NCBI GenBank assembly: GCA_001799285.1
Contig: MGTD01000024.1
Span: 1-61,708 of the forward strand
DNA: 61,708 bases
Direction of reading: 5' to 3'
Source of the DNA: Deltaproteobacteria bacterium RIFOXYD12_FULL_56_24
GTDB lineage: Bacteria; Desulfobacterota; Desulfobulbia; Desulfobulbales; Desulfurivibrionaceae
Shown piece by piece: positions 7,647 through 15,188 of this stretch (position 1 is its first letter; every line of letters starts with the position of its first letter). The notes under the pieces are model-generated. The model saw only the letters and a program-made list of their open reading frames with translations. It did no database searches and was not told the origin of the DNA. Made by a program: the position numbers and the translations under genes.

Positions 7647-8609
7647 GTGCCTCTCTCCCGTCCGCTAGCCATTGTCACCCATCCCCTTTATCTTGCCCAC
7701 GACACCGGCGGCAATGAGCATCCGGAGACCCCAGCCCGCCTCACCTCGCTGCTGACCAGACTGCAGGATTCGCCGCTGAAAAACCGGCTTAGTTTTATTG
7801 AACCCCGCAAGGCACAACAACGCTGGCTGACCACCTTTCATGACGAGCATTACCTTTTCCGCCTGGAAGAGTGCGCCCTTTCCGGCAAAACCCATCTCGA
7901 CCACCGGGACAACCAGCTCTGCTTTGCTTCCTACGAGGCGGCCCTGCTTTCAGCCGGCGCGGGGCTCACCGGCATCGACCTGCTGGAAGGCGGAGATAAT
8001 CTGGTGTTCTGCGCGGTGCGGCCGCCTGGGCATCACGCCGAACGCAACCTGGCCTTAGGTTTCTGTTTTTTAAACAACTGCGTGCTGGCCGCCCGTTACT
8101 GGCAGCAGCAGTATGGCCGGAGAAAGATTCTGATCCTCGACTTCGACGCCCACCACGGCAACGGCATCCAGAGTGCCTTTGAGGAAGACCCTGAGGTCTT
8201 TTACCTTAGTCTGCATGAGCATCCCACCTTCAGCTTCCCCGGCAGCGGCTATGCGGAAGAGGCCGGCACCGGCCCAGGGCGCGGGACCACCCTTAATATC
8301 CCCCTGCCCCCCGGCGCGGATGAGCGGCTGGTGCTCGAGGTCTTGCACAACAGAGTAGCGCCGGTCCTTGCCGCCTTTGCCCCGGAACGAATCATCGTCG
8401 CCGCGGGCTTTGACGGCCACCGCGCCGATGACATGTCCGGCCTTGCCTATTCCACCGAACTTTACGGCAGGTTCGGCGAATATCTGGCCGGTTGGGCAAA
8501 CAGATTCTGCCAGGGCAAGCTGTTGTCCATTCTCGAGGGCGGCTACCACCTGGAAAGCCTGGCCGACAGCGCGACCGCCTATCTCACCGCCTTAAGCAAC
8601 CATAAATAG
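7647..8609 (+). CDS. Histone-deacetylase family amidohydrolase
   Basis: The 320-residue protein has the arginase/deacetylase fold motifs in order: RPPGHHAERN with the catalytic His pair (about 128-137), DFDAHHGNGIQ with zinc ligands (about 168-178) and AGFDGHRADDMSGL with the third zinc-ligand Asp (about 254-267). Bacterial members remove acetyl groups from lysines or small acylated amines such as acetylpolyamines; the substrate here is unknown. The start is GTG, chosen because GAGGA lies six bases upstream. It opens a plus-strand operon with a CBS protein, an ADP-forming acyl-CoA synthetase and a CoA-transferase/GNAT fusion, which suggests acetyl-group turnover. Confidence 0.88.
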   Translation: MPLSRPLAIVTHPLYLAHDTGGNEHPETPARLTSLLTRLQDSPLKNRLSFIEPRKAQQRWLTTFHDEHYLFRLEECALSGKTHLDHRDNQLCFASYEAALLSAGAGLTGIDLLEGGDNLVFCAVRPPGHHAERNLALGFCFLNNCVLAARYWQQQYGRRKILILDFDAHHGNGIQSAFEEDPEVFYLSLHEHPTFSFPGSGYAEEAGTGPGRGTTLNIPLPPGADERLVLEVLHNRVAPVLAAFAPERIIVAAGFDGHRADDMSGLAYSTELYGRFGEYLAGWANRFCQGKLLSILEGGYHLESLADSATAYLTALSNHK

Positions 8610-8624
8610 CCTAAAGGAATAGCC

Positions 8625-9290
8625 ATGTTCATCACCAGACACATGACCAGAAACCCGGTAACCGTTTCTCCGGAAACCACCCTCCCCGCCGTGCGGGAAA
8701 TTCTCCAAAAGGGCAAATTCCGCCACCTGCCGGTGGTGAATGAAAAAAAACAGCTTGTCGGCATGGTCACCGACCGGGATCTGCGCTCTGCCTCCCCTTC
8801 CTCAGTGCTTTCACAAGAGCGGCTCAAGGCCTGCCTTGCGGATTTCGACCGGACTCCGGTCAGCGCCATCATGAGCCACGCCCTTTTCAGCCTTACCCCC
8901 ATGTCCACCCTGGATGACGCTCTGATTCTCCTCGATCGGGAAAAGATCGGCGCCCTGCCCGTGGTGGATCAGGAGGAGCGGGTCATCGGCATGTTTTCCA
9001 TGCGCGATCTCATGGCTGCCTACCGCCGGCTTTTCGGCCTGGGCGAACGGGGCAGCGCCATGATCGTGGTGGAGCATGACGGCAAGCGCAAGCCGCTTTC
9101 CCGCATTGCCAAAGTGCTTGAAGAACACAACATCCGCTTCACCCGACTGATCCGCACCGAAGCGGAAAAAGAAGCGCCGGAACGTATCTATCTGCGGGTC
9201 AACACTTACAACATCAGCGCCGTGCATCACGCCCTCGCGGAGGCAGGCTTTGCCGTGGTCCTGCCGGAAATTCCCGAATTTGTCGAGTAG
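8625..9290 (+). CDS. CBS-pair protein with C-terminal ACT-like region
   Basis: The 221-residue cytoplasmic protein carries two CBS motifs: residues about 5-60, with MTRNPVTVSPETTL and FRHLPVVNEKKQLVGMVTDRDL; and about 78-135, with ALPVVDQEERVIGMFSMRDL. A C-terminal region of about 70 residues (ISKVL-like helix, IRFTRLIRT, RIYLRVNTYN) resembles an ACT-type ligand-binding fold. CBS pairs sense AMP, ATP or related nucleotides. Its position 15 bp after the deacetylase gene and 21 bp before the acyl-CoA synthetase suggests an energy-charge sensor for that pathway; this role is inferred. Confidence 0.83.
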   Translation: MFITRHMTRNPVTVSPETTLPAVREILQKGKFRHLPVVNEKKQLVGMVTDRDLRSASPSSVLSQERLKACLADFDRTPVSAIMSHALFSLTPMSTLDDALILLDREKIGALPVVDQEERVIGMFSMRDLMAAYRRLFGLGERGSAMIVVEHDGKRKPLSRIAKVLEEHNIRFTRLIRTEAEKEAPERIYLRVNTYNISAVHHALAEAGFAVVLPEIPEFVE

Positions 9291-9311
9291 CACCCCAGAG
9301 AGGAAGACGCC

Positions 9312-11417
9312 ATGCTCACCCCGCTTTTCTACCCTGAATCCATCGCCGTGCTCGGCGCTTCCCGCACTCCTGGCAAGGTCGGCCACGATATAGTCGCCAA
9401 CCTCCTGGCCGGCGGCTATGCCGGACGGATCATCCCGGTGAACCCGGCGGCCCCGGAGGTCCTGGGTTTGCCCTGTCTGGCCGACCTAAAAAAGGCGAAA
9501 GAAAAAATCGATCTCTGCATCATCGCCCTGCCCAGCGTCCTGGTGCTGGAAGCGGTGCGGGATTGCCTGGAGGCCAAAGCCGGGGCCATCGCCGTGATCA
9601 GCGCCGGCTTCAAGGAAACAGGGCAGGAAGGCGCGGCTCTCGAACACCGGATTGCCGAGCTTTGCCAGAGCCACAAGGTCCCTTTGCTTGGCCCCAACTG
9701 CCTGGGGCTGATCAACACCGAAAACCTCATGAACGGTTCCTTTGCCAGTCGCATGCCGCAACCTGGCTCCATCTCGGTGATCTCCCAGTCCGGGGCCATC
9801 TGTACCGCTCTCCTGGACCTGGCCGCGGCCCGCCGCACCGGGATCGCCAAGATGATAAGCATCGGCAACAAAGCGGATCTCAACGAGGGCGATCTTCTCC
9901 TCGCCCTGGCTGCGGACGCGCAGACCAAGGTGATTATCGCTTATCTGGAAGACATTGCCTGCGGGGACGAATTTGTCAAAGCGGCCACCGAGGCCTCCAC
10001 GAAAAAGCCGGTGATCATCCTCAAGGCCGGCACCACCGTGGCCGGGCAGAAGGCTGCCTCCTCCCACACCGGGGTTTTGGCGGGCGCGGAGATCGCCTAC
10101 GGCGCGGCCTTCATGCGCTCCGGGGTCATCCGGGCCGACAATTTCGAGGCCCTGGCCGATTATGGCGCCCTCTTTGCCATGCAGCCCCTGCCCAAAGGCA
10201 AGCGGGTGCTGATCATCACCAATGCCGGCGGTCCCGGCACCATGGCCGCCGATGCCGTGGAAAAATCCGGGATGCTGGTCGCCACCCTGGACCGCAACAC
10301 CGCCTCGGCCCTGCGCCAGAAACTCCCCTTCGCGGCCGGCATCGGCAATCCCATCGACGTGCTGGGCGATGCCGATCCGGACCGTTATGTGGCCGCCCTG
10401 GAAGCGGCCCAGGAAGACGAGGCCGTGGATGCGGTGGTCATCATCCTCACCCCCCAGGCCATGACCAGGCCAGCGGAAACCGCCCGGGCCATTGCCAAAA
10501 GCCACAAAGGGGACAAGCCGGTGGTGGTCGCCTTCATGGGCGGCACCGATGTCCTGCCGGGGCGCGATGAGCTGGTGGCTGCCGGCCTGCCCGATTATCC
10601 CTCCCCGGAACGGGCCGTGGCCGCGCTCAAGGCCCTGGTGGAGTACGCCGCCTGGCGCCGGCGGCCGCCCCGGATGGTGGCCCGTTTCCCGGTAAACCGG
10701 CGCAGGGTGGAACGGATCATTACCCGACGTCTGCGAACCAATCGGCTGCAGATCGGCGAGGTCAAGGCAAAAAGCATTCTCCAGGCCTACGGCTTCCAGA
10801 TTCCCCAGGGCTACCTGGCCACCAATGTCGGCGAGGCCATGGAGATAGCCGAACGCATCGGCTATCCGGTGGCCATGAAGATCGTCAGCCCGGACATCAT
10901 CCATAAATCCGACCTCGGCGGAGTCCGGCTCAACGTGACCAGCTCCGAGGCGGTGGCGGACGCCTACGACCTCATGATGCTCCGCACCAGCCAGCGAGCG
11001 CCGGAGGCGTGGATTGAGGGGATCTATGTGGAAAAAATGCTCTCTCGCGGCCTGGAGGTGATCATCGGCATGAGCCGCGATCCGCAGTTCGGACCCATGC
11101 TCATGTTCGGCCTGGGCGGCATCTTTGTCGAGGTGATGAAGGACGTCACCTTTTACCTGGCGCCGATCACCAACGACGAGGCCATCCAGATGCTGATGGC
11201 CACCCGTTCCTACGAAATCCTCAAGGGCAAGCGCGGCCACAAGGGTGTCGATCTGGCGGGCATTGCCAACGGCCTGCAGCGAATCAGCCAGTTGACCACC
11301 GATTTCCCCCAGATAGCCGAGCTGGACATCAACCCCTTCATCGTCGGGGAGATGGGCACCGAGCCGGTGGTGGCGGATGCGCGCATGACCTTGCAGCTTA
11401 CGGGGGTGGGGCGATGA
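9312..11417 (+). CDS. ADP-forming acetate/acyl-CoA synthetase
   Basis: This 701-residue fusion has the order CoA-binding Rossmann domain (about 1-130, beginning FYPESIAVLGASRTPGKVG), succinyl-CoA-ligase-like domain (about 150-450) with the phospho-histidine loop SSHTGVLAGAE near residue 257, and a C-terminal ATP-grasp domain (about 480-700). It interconverts acyl-CoA, ADP and phosphate with free acid, CoA and ATP. It is therefore either an energy-conserving step from acetyl-CoA or an acetate activator. The C-terminal GNAT domain seen in PatZ/Pat relatives is missing, but a GNAT domain is fused to the next protein. The next gene overlaps by four bases (ATGA), indicating tight coupling. Confidence 0.92.
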   Translation: MLTPLFYPESIAVLGASRTPGKVGHDIVANLLAGGYAGRIIPVNPAAPEVLGLPCLADLKKAKEKIDLCIIALPSVLVLEAVRDCLEAKAGAIAVISAGFKETGQEGAALEHRIAELCQSHKVPLLGPNCLGLINTENLMNGSFASRMPQPGSISVISQSGAICTALLDLAAARRTGIAKMISIGNKADLNEGDLLLALAADAQTKVIIAYLEDIACGDEFVKAATEASTKKPVIILKAGTTVAGQKAASSHTGVLAGAEIAYGAAFMRSGVIRADNFEALADYGALFAMQPLPKGKRVLIITNAGGPGTMAADAVEKSGMLVATLDRNTASALRQKLPFAAGIGNPIDVLGDADPDRYVAALEAAQEDEAVDAVVIILTPQAMTRPAETARAIAKSHKGDKPVVVAFMGGTDVLPGRDELVAAGLPDYPSPERAVAALKALVEYAAWRRRPPRMVARFPVNRRRVERIITRRLRTNRLQIGEVKAKSILQAYGFQIPQGYLATNVGEAMEIAERIGYPVAMKIVSPDIIHKSDLGGVRLNVTSSEAVADAYDLMMLRTSQRAPEAWIEGIYVEKMLSRGLEVIIGMSRDPQFGPMLMFGLGGIFVEVMKDVTFYLAPITNDEAIQMLMATRSYEILKGKRGHKGVDLAGIANGLQRISQLTTDFPQIAELDINPFIVGEMGTEPVVADARMTLQLTGVGR

Positions 11418-13285
11418 GTAACTCCAAAGATTTTGATCCCGACTGGCAGGAAAAATACAGCGACATGCTCGCCACCCCTTACCAGGCCGCAGCCAGAATC
11501 AAACCGGGCCAGCGGGTCTTCATCGGCACGGCCTGCGCCGAGCCGGTGCTGCTGGTCAAGGCCCTCACCGAACGGGCCTGTGAGCTGGCCGACGTGGAGA
11601 TCATCCAGCTCTTGACCAAGGGCGACGCCCCTTACGCCAGCCGCAGCCTGGCCGACTGCTTCACGGTGAACAGCTTTTTCATCGGGGCCAACATCCGGGA
11701 GCATATCCAGCAGGGGCTGGGCAACTACACCCCCACCCTGCTCTCCGACATCCCCCAGCTCTTCAACTCCGGCCAACTCCCCATAGACGTGGCCCTCATC
11801 CAGGTGACCCCGCCGGATGTGCGCGGCAAGGTGAGCCTGGGGGTGTCGGTGGACATCGTCAAAAGCGCGGCGGAAAACGCCTCGCTGGTGATCGCCCAGG
11901 TGAATCCGCTGATGCCCAAAACCCTGGGTGACAGCTTTCTCGATATCTACGATCTCGATCTTCTGGTGCCGGCGGCAAGCCCCATCCTCGAGCGGGAATC
12001 AACGCCGGTCTCCGAGGATACCCGCCGCATCGGCGAGCATATCGCCGCCCTGATCGAAGACGAATCAACGATCGAATTCGGCATCGGCCGCATCCCCCAC
12101 GCCCTGGTGGAGTTTTTGCACGGCAAGAAGAATCTCGGCATCCATACCGAGATGCTCACCGACAGCATCATCGATCTGGTGGAATCAGGCGCCGTTACCG
12201 GCCAGCGCAAAACCACGGACAAGGGGCGGATCGTGGCCAGCTTTTGCATGGGCACCCAGCGGCTCTACGACTACATCGACAACAACCCGCTCTTCTGTTT
12301 CCGGCCCACGGAATATGTCAACGACGCCCACATCATCGGCCGGCAGCACAAGATGGTGGCCATCAATATGGCGCTGGAAATCGACCTCACCGGCCAGGTC
12401 TGCGCCGACTCCCTGGGCTCCCTGTTTTATTCCGGGATCGGCGGCCAGGTGGATTTCAACCGGGGCGCGGCTCACTCCATCGGGGGCAAACCCATCATCG
12501 CCCTGGAATCAACGGCCAAGGGCAAAACCATCTCCCGCATCGTTACCCGCCTGACTCCGGGGGCCGGAGTGGTCACCACCCGAGGCGAGGTGCATTACGT
12601 GGCCACCGAGTACGGCATCGCCTACCTGCACGGCAAGAGCGTCCAGGAACGGGCCGTTGCCCTGATCAGCATCGCCCATCCCAAGTTCAGGGAACAGCTC
12701 TTCCGGGAGGCCATCGAGGCCAAATATCTCCGCCAGGATCTCGGTGAGGTGGAGGGGCGCTTCATGATCGCCTCCCAGGAGATGAACACCACCATGCTTT
12801 TAGAAGACGGCACCCAGATCAATTTCCGGCCGGTGCATCTCACCGATGAGCCCCGGATGCGGGACATCCTCTACGCCCTTTCCCAGGAAACCCTCTACTA
12901 CCGGTTCATGACCCACAGCCAGCGCTTCGGCCACAAGCAGATCCAGAACTTCGTCTACATCGACCACCGCAAGGACGCGGCCATTGTCGGCACCGTGCCC
13001 GAGGCGCACGGCGAGGAGATCATCGCCATCGGCCGCTACTATCTCGACGAAAAAACCAACCGGGCCGAGGTGGCTTTTATTGTTCGCGACGAATGGCAGA
13101 ATAAGCAGATCGGCACCTTTCTCTTCCGGCATCTGGTCACCATTGCCAAAAGAAACGGGATTGCCGGATTTTCCGCCGAGGTGCTCCGGGAAAACAAACG
13201 AATGCAGGCCATCTTCCTCCATTGCGGCTTCACGGTGAAGAGCAGCCTGGAGGAAGACGTGTACAGCTTTCAGATTGATTTTTGA
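11414..13285 (+). CDS. Acetyl-CoA hydrolase/transferase fused to GNAT domain
   Basis: The 623-residue protein has two parts. Residues about 1-455 are an acetyl-CoA hydrolase/4-hydroxybutyrate CoA-transferase-like enzyme, with the conserved GIGGQVDFNRGA loop near 340-350 and RIVTRLTPGAGVVTTRGEVHYVATEYG. Residues about 470-620 form a GNAT acyltransferase domain (RPVHLTDEPRMRDILYALS at its start, VAFIVRDEWQNKQIG as the acetyl-CoA binding strand and loop). The first half moves CoA between carboxylates; the second may acetylate a lysine or small amine. The gene overlaps the ADP-forming synthetase gene by four bases. Together with the upstream deacetylase, it hints at acetylation control of acyl-CoA enzymes. 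Confidence 0.9.
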   Translation: MSNSKDFDPDWQEKYSDMLATPYQAAARIKPGQRVFIGTACAEPVLLVKALTERACELADVEIIQLLTKGDAPYASRSLADCFTVNSFFIGANIREHIQQGLGNYTPTLLSDIPQLFNSGQLPIDVALIQVTPPDVRGKVSLGVSVDIVKSAAENASLVIAQVNPLMPKTLGDSFLDIYDLDLLVPAASPILERESTPVSEDTRRIGEHIAALIEDESTIEFGIGRIPHALVEFLHGKKNLGIHTEMLTDSIIDLVESGAVTGQRKTTDKGRIVASFCMGTQRLYDYIDNNPLFCFRPTEYVNDAHIIGRQHKMVAINMALEIDLTGQVCADSLGSLFYSGIGGQVDFNRGAAHSIGGKPIIALESTAKGKTISRIVTRLTPGAGVVTTRGEVHYVATEYGIAYLHGKSVQERAVALISIAHPKFREQLFREAIEAKYLRQDLGEVEGRFMIASQEMNTTMLLEDGTQINFRPVHLTDEPRMRDILYALSQETLYYRFMTHSQRFGHKQIQNFVYIDHRKDAAIVGTVPEAHGEEIIAIGRYYLDEKTNRAEVAFIVRDEWQNKQIGTFLFRHLVTIAKRNGIAGFSAEVLRENKRMQAIFLHCGFTVKSSLEEDVYSFQIDF

Positions 13286-13719
13286 GGGGGAAGGGAGGGA
13301 GGAAAAAGGTCGGCAATTTTCTCTTTTATACTAAGTGTTGACCGAAGTGGCATTATTCTGGCCATCCCGGTTTTCCCCTGAAGTGCTCTGTGAATCAACG
13401 TTCCACTGGATTTTGGCACAGACATCAGAGCAGGGAAATGTGGGGGAATGACGGGCAGAAAACTTTCGACATGTGCTGATTTGATTATTAATTTCGGAGT
13501 GTTACAACTGCCGGTGCACCGGCACCCCTGCCTTGACAGCGACTATGTGGATGTTGCTCTCTTGAAAGGCAACTTACAATACCCATTTTGCCTCTAAAAA
13601 AGATGCTTTTAAGCGCTGAAAACACGTATGATTTGGATTTAAATGTTGGATAATCAAATAGATAGCTTGGCCAGACCCCCTACTCATGCAATATGTGAAA
13701 CCGTAATCGTTCAAGTGAG
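13286..13719. other. 434-bp gap with a perfect palindrome
   Basis: No convincing gene was seen. The only structured site found is the perfect 16-bp palindrome TGCCGGTGCACCGGCA at 13509-13524. The stretch is more AT-rich than its neighbours and leads into a possibly truncated membrane-protein gene, so it may be decayed sequence. Confidence 0.5.
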
Positions 13720-14100
13720 GTGTCTGTTGCTGATTGGCGGGGGCGAGCAGAGGCTATGCGCCTTGTCCCTTGGGGCCTTGGGGTGAGCGCTGCCTTTTTC
13801 GGGCTGACCGCACTTCTGGGCGGACCGTTTATCGTCTTCATCGTTTACGCGGCTGCGGTGCTGCTGAGCGCCTTGGCCATCTATACCTTTCTCGCCGCCA
13901 GCCATCGTTTGCAAGGCGCCGCAGTCGTGGCCCTGGCGATCCTTCTCAATCTGGCAGCAGCCGCGGTGCAGGCGAGCAATGTCTCGCTCCACCTGCTTAT
14001 CCCCTTTGATCACAATGGGGTCTTTCACCTTGTCCAGATACTTAGCACCGCGCTGCTTGGGTGGGGATTGCACCTCGGCATGGGGTCTGCGAGAACCTGA
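13720..14100 (+). CDS. Small hydrophobic membrane protein, possibly truncated
   Basis: The 126-residue product starts with GTG and is almost entirely hydrophobic, with four likely transmembrane helices (around 15-35, 37-58, 64-84 and 100-122). Near its end, LHLLIPFDHNGVFHLVQIL resembles the closing motif of a seven-helix family of unknown function, of which this would be only the C-terminal half. No clear ribosome-binding site precedes the GTG, and the gap upstream could be what is left of the first half. It is convergent with the PHP phosphatase gene; the 7-bp hairpin GCCCAGC/GCTGGGC lies between them (14103-14118). No function can be given. Confidence 0.45.
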   Translation: MSVADWRGRAEAMRLVPWGLGVSAAFFGLTALLGGPFIVFIVYAAAVLLSALAIYTFLAASHRLQGAAVVALAILLNLAAAAVQASNVSLHLLIPFDHNGVFHLVQILSTALLGWGLHLGMGSART

Positions 14101-14117
14101 CGGCCCAGCGAGCTGGG

Positions 14118-14873
14118 CTATGGCAACCTCTCAAAATGCCGCCCCACCTCGCTCGGCCGATGCGCATCCGACCCGGCCACCAGCGGCACCCCAAGAGCAA
14201 TAGCCTCCTCAAGAATCTCACGAGCCGGATACTGCTCCCCACGATGGGAAAACCCGGAGGTATTCACCTCCAGAGCCATGCCCTTTTCGAGCATCGCCTG
14301 AAAAATCTCCGTAATTTGGCGTCGATGCGCCCCGGCAAAATGCACCTCTGGGTGGTGGCGCAGCACCGCATCCAAGTGACAAAGCACCGTGCCGGGCAGG
14401 ACCTCCACCGCCTCCAGCAGGGTGGCAAAGTAGTCGGAGATCACCCGCTCCACCCCCTGCTTGCCCAGGGGATCCAGATTAGCCTTGCGGCGGCTCACCA
14501 CGTTGTAGTGGTGCCCGTCTATCTCGTAGTAATGGAAGGAAATACCGACGCGGTCCCATGTGTACCGCTGAAGAAACTCAATAATCTCCGCCGCCTGCCT
14601 GGGGTTGTAACCCACCTCCACCCCGAGGCCGATGCGGAGCCTGTCTCCGTAAACCTGTTGCAGCCTCTGCCCTTCGCAATGGTAGGCGGCAAAATCATCT
14701 TCGGTAAGCCAGGTGGCCTCGCGGTAGCGGATGCCGCATTCCAGGTGTTCGAGAAAAATCAGCTCTTCAAGCTCCTTGGCGATGGCGGCGACCACATACT
14801 CCTCCATCTCGCCGGTGGCATGATGGCAAAGCCGGGTGTGGACATGACCGTCGCTTTTGGGGTTGATCAGCAT
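14118..14873 (-). CDS. PHP-domain histidinol-phosphatase-like phosphoesterase
   Basis: The 251-residue PHP protein has the metal-binding motifs DGHVHTRLCHHATG at residues about 9-22, FLEHLECG, FHYYEIDGHHYN and GSDAHRP near the C-terminus. These are the layout of HisK-type histidinol-phosphate phosphatases (HisJ family), which remove phosphate in histidine synthesis. No other histidine genes are nearby, so another phosphoester substrate is possible. It lies about 30 bp after a small 64-residue gene and probably shares its promoter. Confidence 0.8.
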   Translation of the reverse strand: MLINPKSDGHVHTRLCHHATGEMEEYVVAAIAKELEELIFLEHLECGIRYREATWLTEDDFAAYHCEGQRLQQVYGDRLRIGLGVEVGYNPRQAAEIIEFLQRYTWDRVGISFHYYEIDGHHYNVVSRRKANLDPLGKQGVERVISDYFATLLEAVEVLPGTVLCHLDAVLRHHPEVHFAGAHRRQITEIFQAMLEKGMALEVNTSGFSHRGEQYPAREILEEAIALGVPLVAGSDAHRPSEVGRHFERLP

Positions 14874-14904
14874 CGGTTTGCCGGAGAACGCGGGTTCTTA
14901 AAAA

Positions 14905-15099
14905 CTAGGCGTTGCCGCGGGGGAAGAAATGCAGCACCCCGTCGATCTCCGAGGTGTCGCAAATCCGGCCGGGCCCGAGCTCGACAAACTGCTCCAACCC
15001 TTCCATGTTGAGAAAAAATTTCTGACCATCCGGCATGTGGTAGATAACCGTCCGGACCTTGCTTATATCAATGGGCGATCCAACCATTTTCATATTCAT
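14905..15099 (-). CDS. 64-residue conserved-looking protein of unknown function
   Basis: The frame encodes 64 residues with balanced composition (MKMVGSPIDISKVRTVIYH, then alternating short strands) and no membrane segment, signal or metal motif. The predicted fold is a small beta-rich domain. A good sigma-70 promoter lies just upstream (15113-15142). It probably leads a two-gene unit with the PHP phosphatase. I do not recognise the family. Confidence 0.6.
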   Translation of the reverse strand: MNMKMVGSPIDISKVRTVIYHMPDGQKFFLNMEGLEQFVELGPGRICDTSEIDGVLHFFPRGNA

Positions 15100-15112
15100 T
15101 TATCACCCTCGT

Positions 15113-15142
15113 CTTATATAAAAAACAAAACATCGCTGTCCA
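15113..15142 (-). promoter_or_regulatory. Sigma-70 promoter of the 64-residue protein/PHP unit
   Basis: On the minus strand TGGACA (-35, 15142-15137) and TATAAG (-10, 15118-15113) are 18 bases apart, each 5 of 6 to consensus. The start point falls just upstream of the gene at 15099. Confidence 0.5.
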
Positions 15143-15188
15143 GTAATTTAGTCATTCGTTAAATTATTACAAGATAAGCACAAAAAAA

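Noticed and set aside
9486-11240. Long minus-strand frame opposite the ADP-forming synthetase (584 codons)
   Set aside because: It is a His/Gly-rich shadow frame without domains; the plus strand encodes a complete synthetase.
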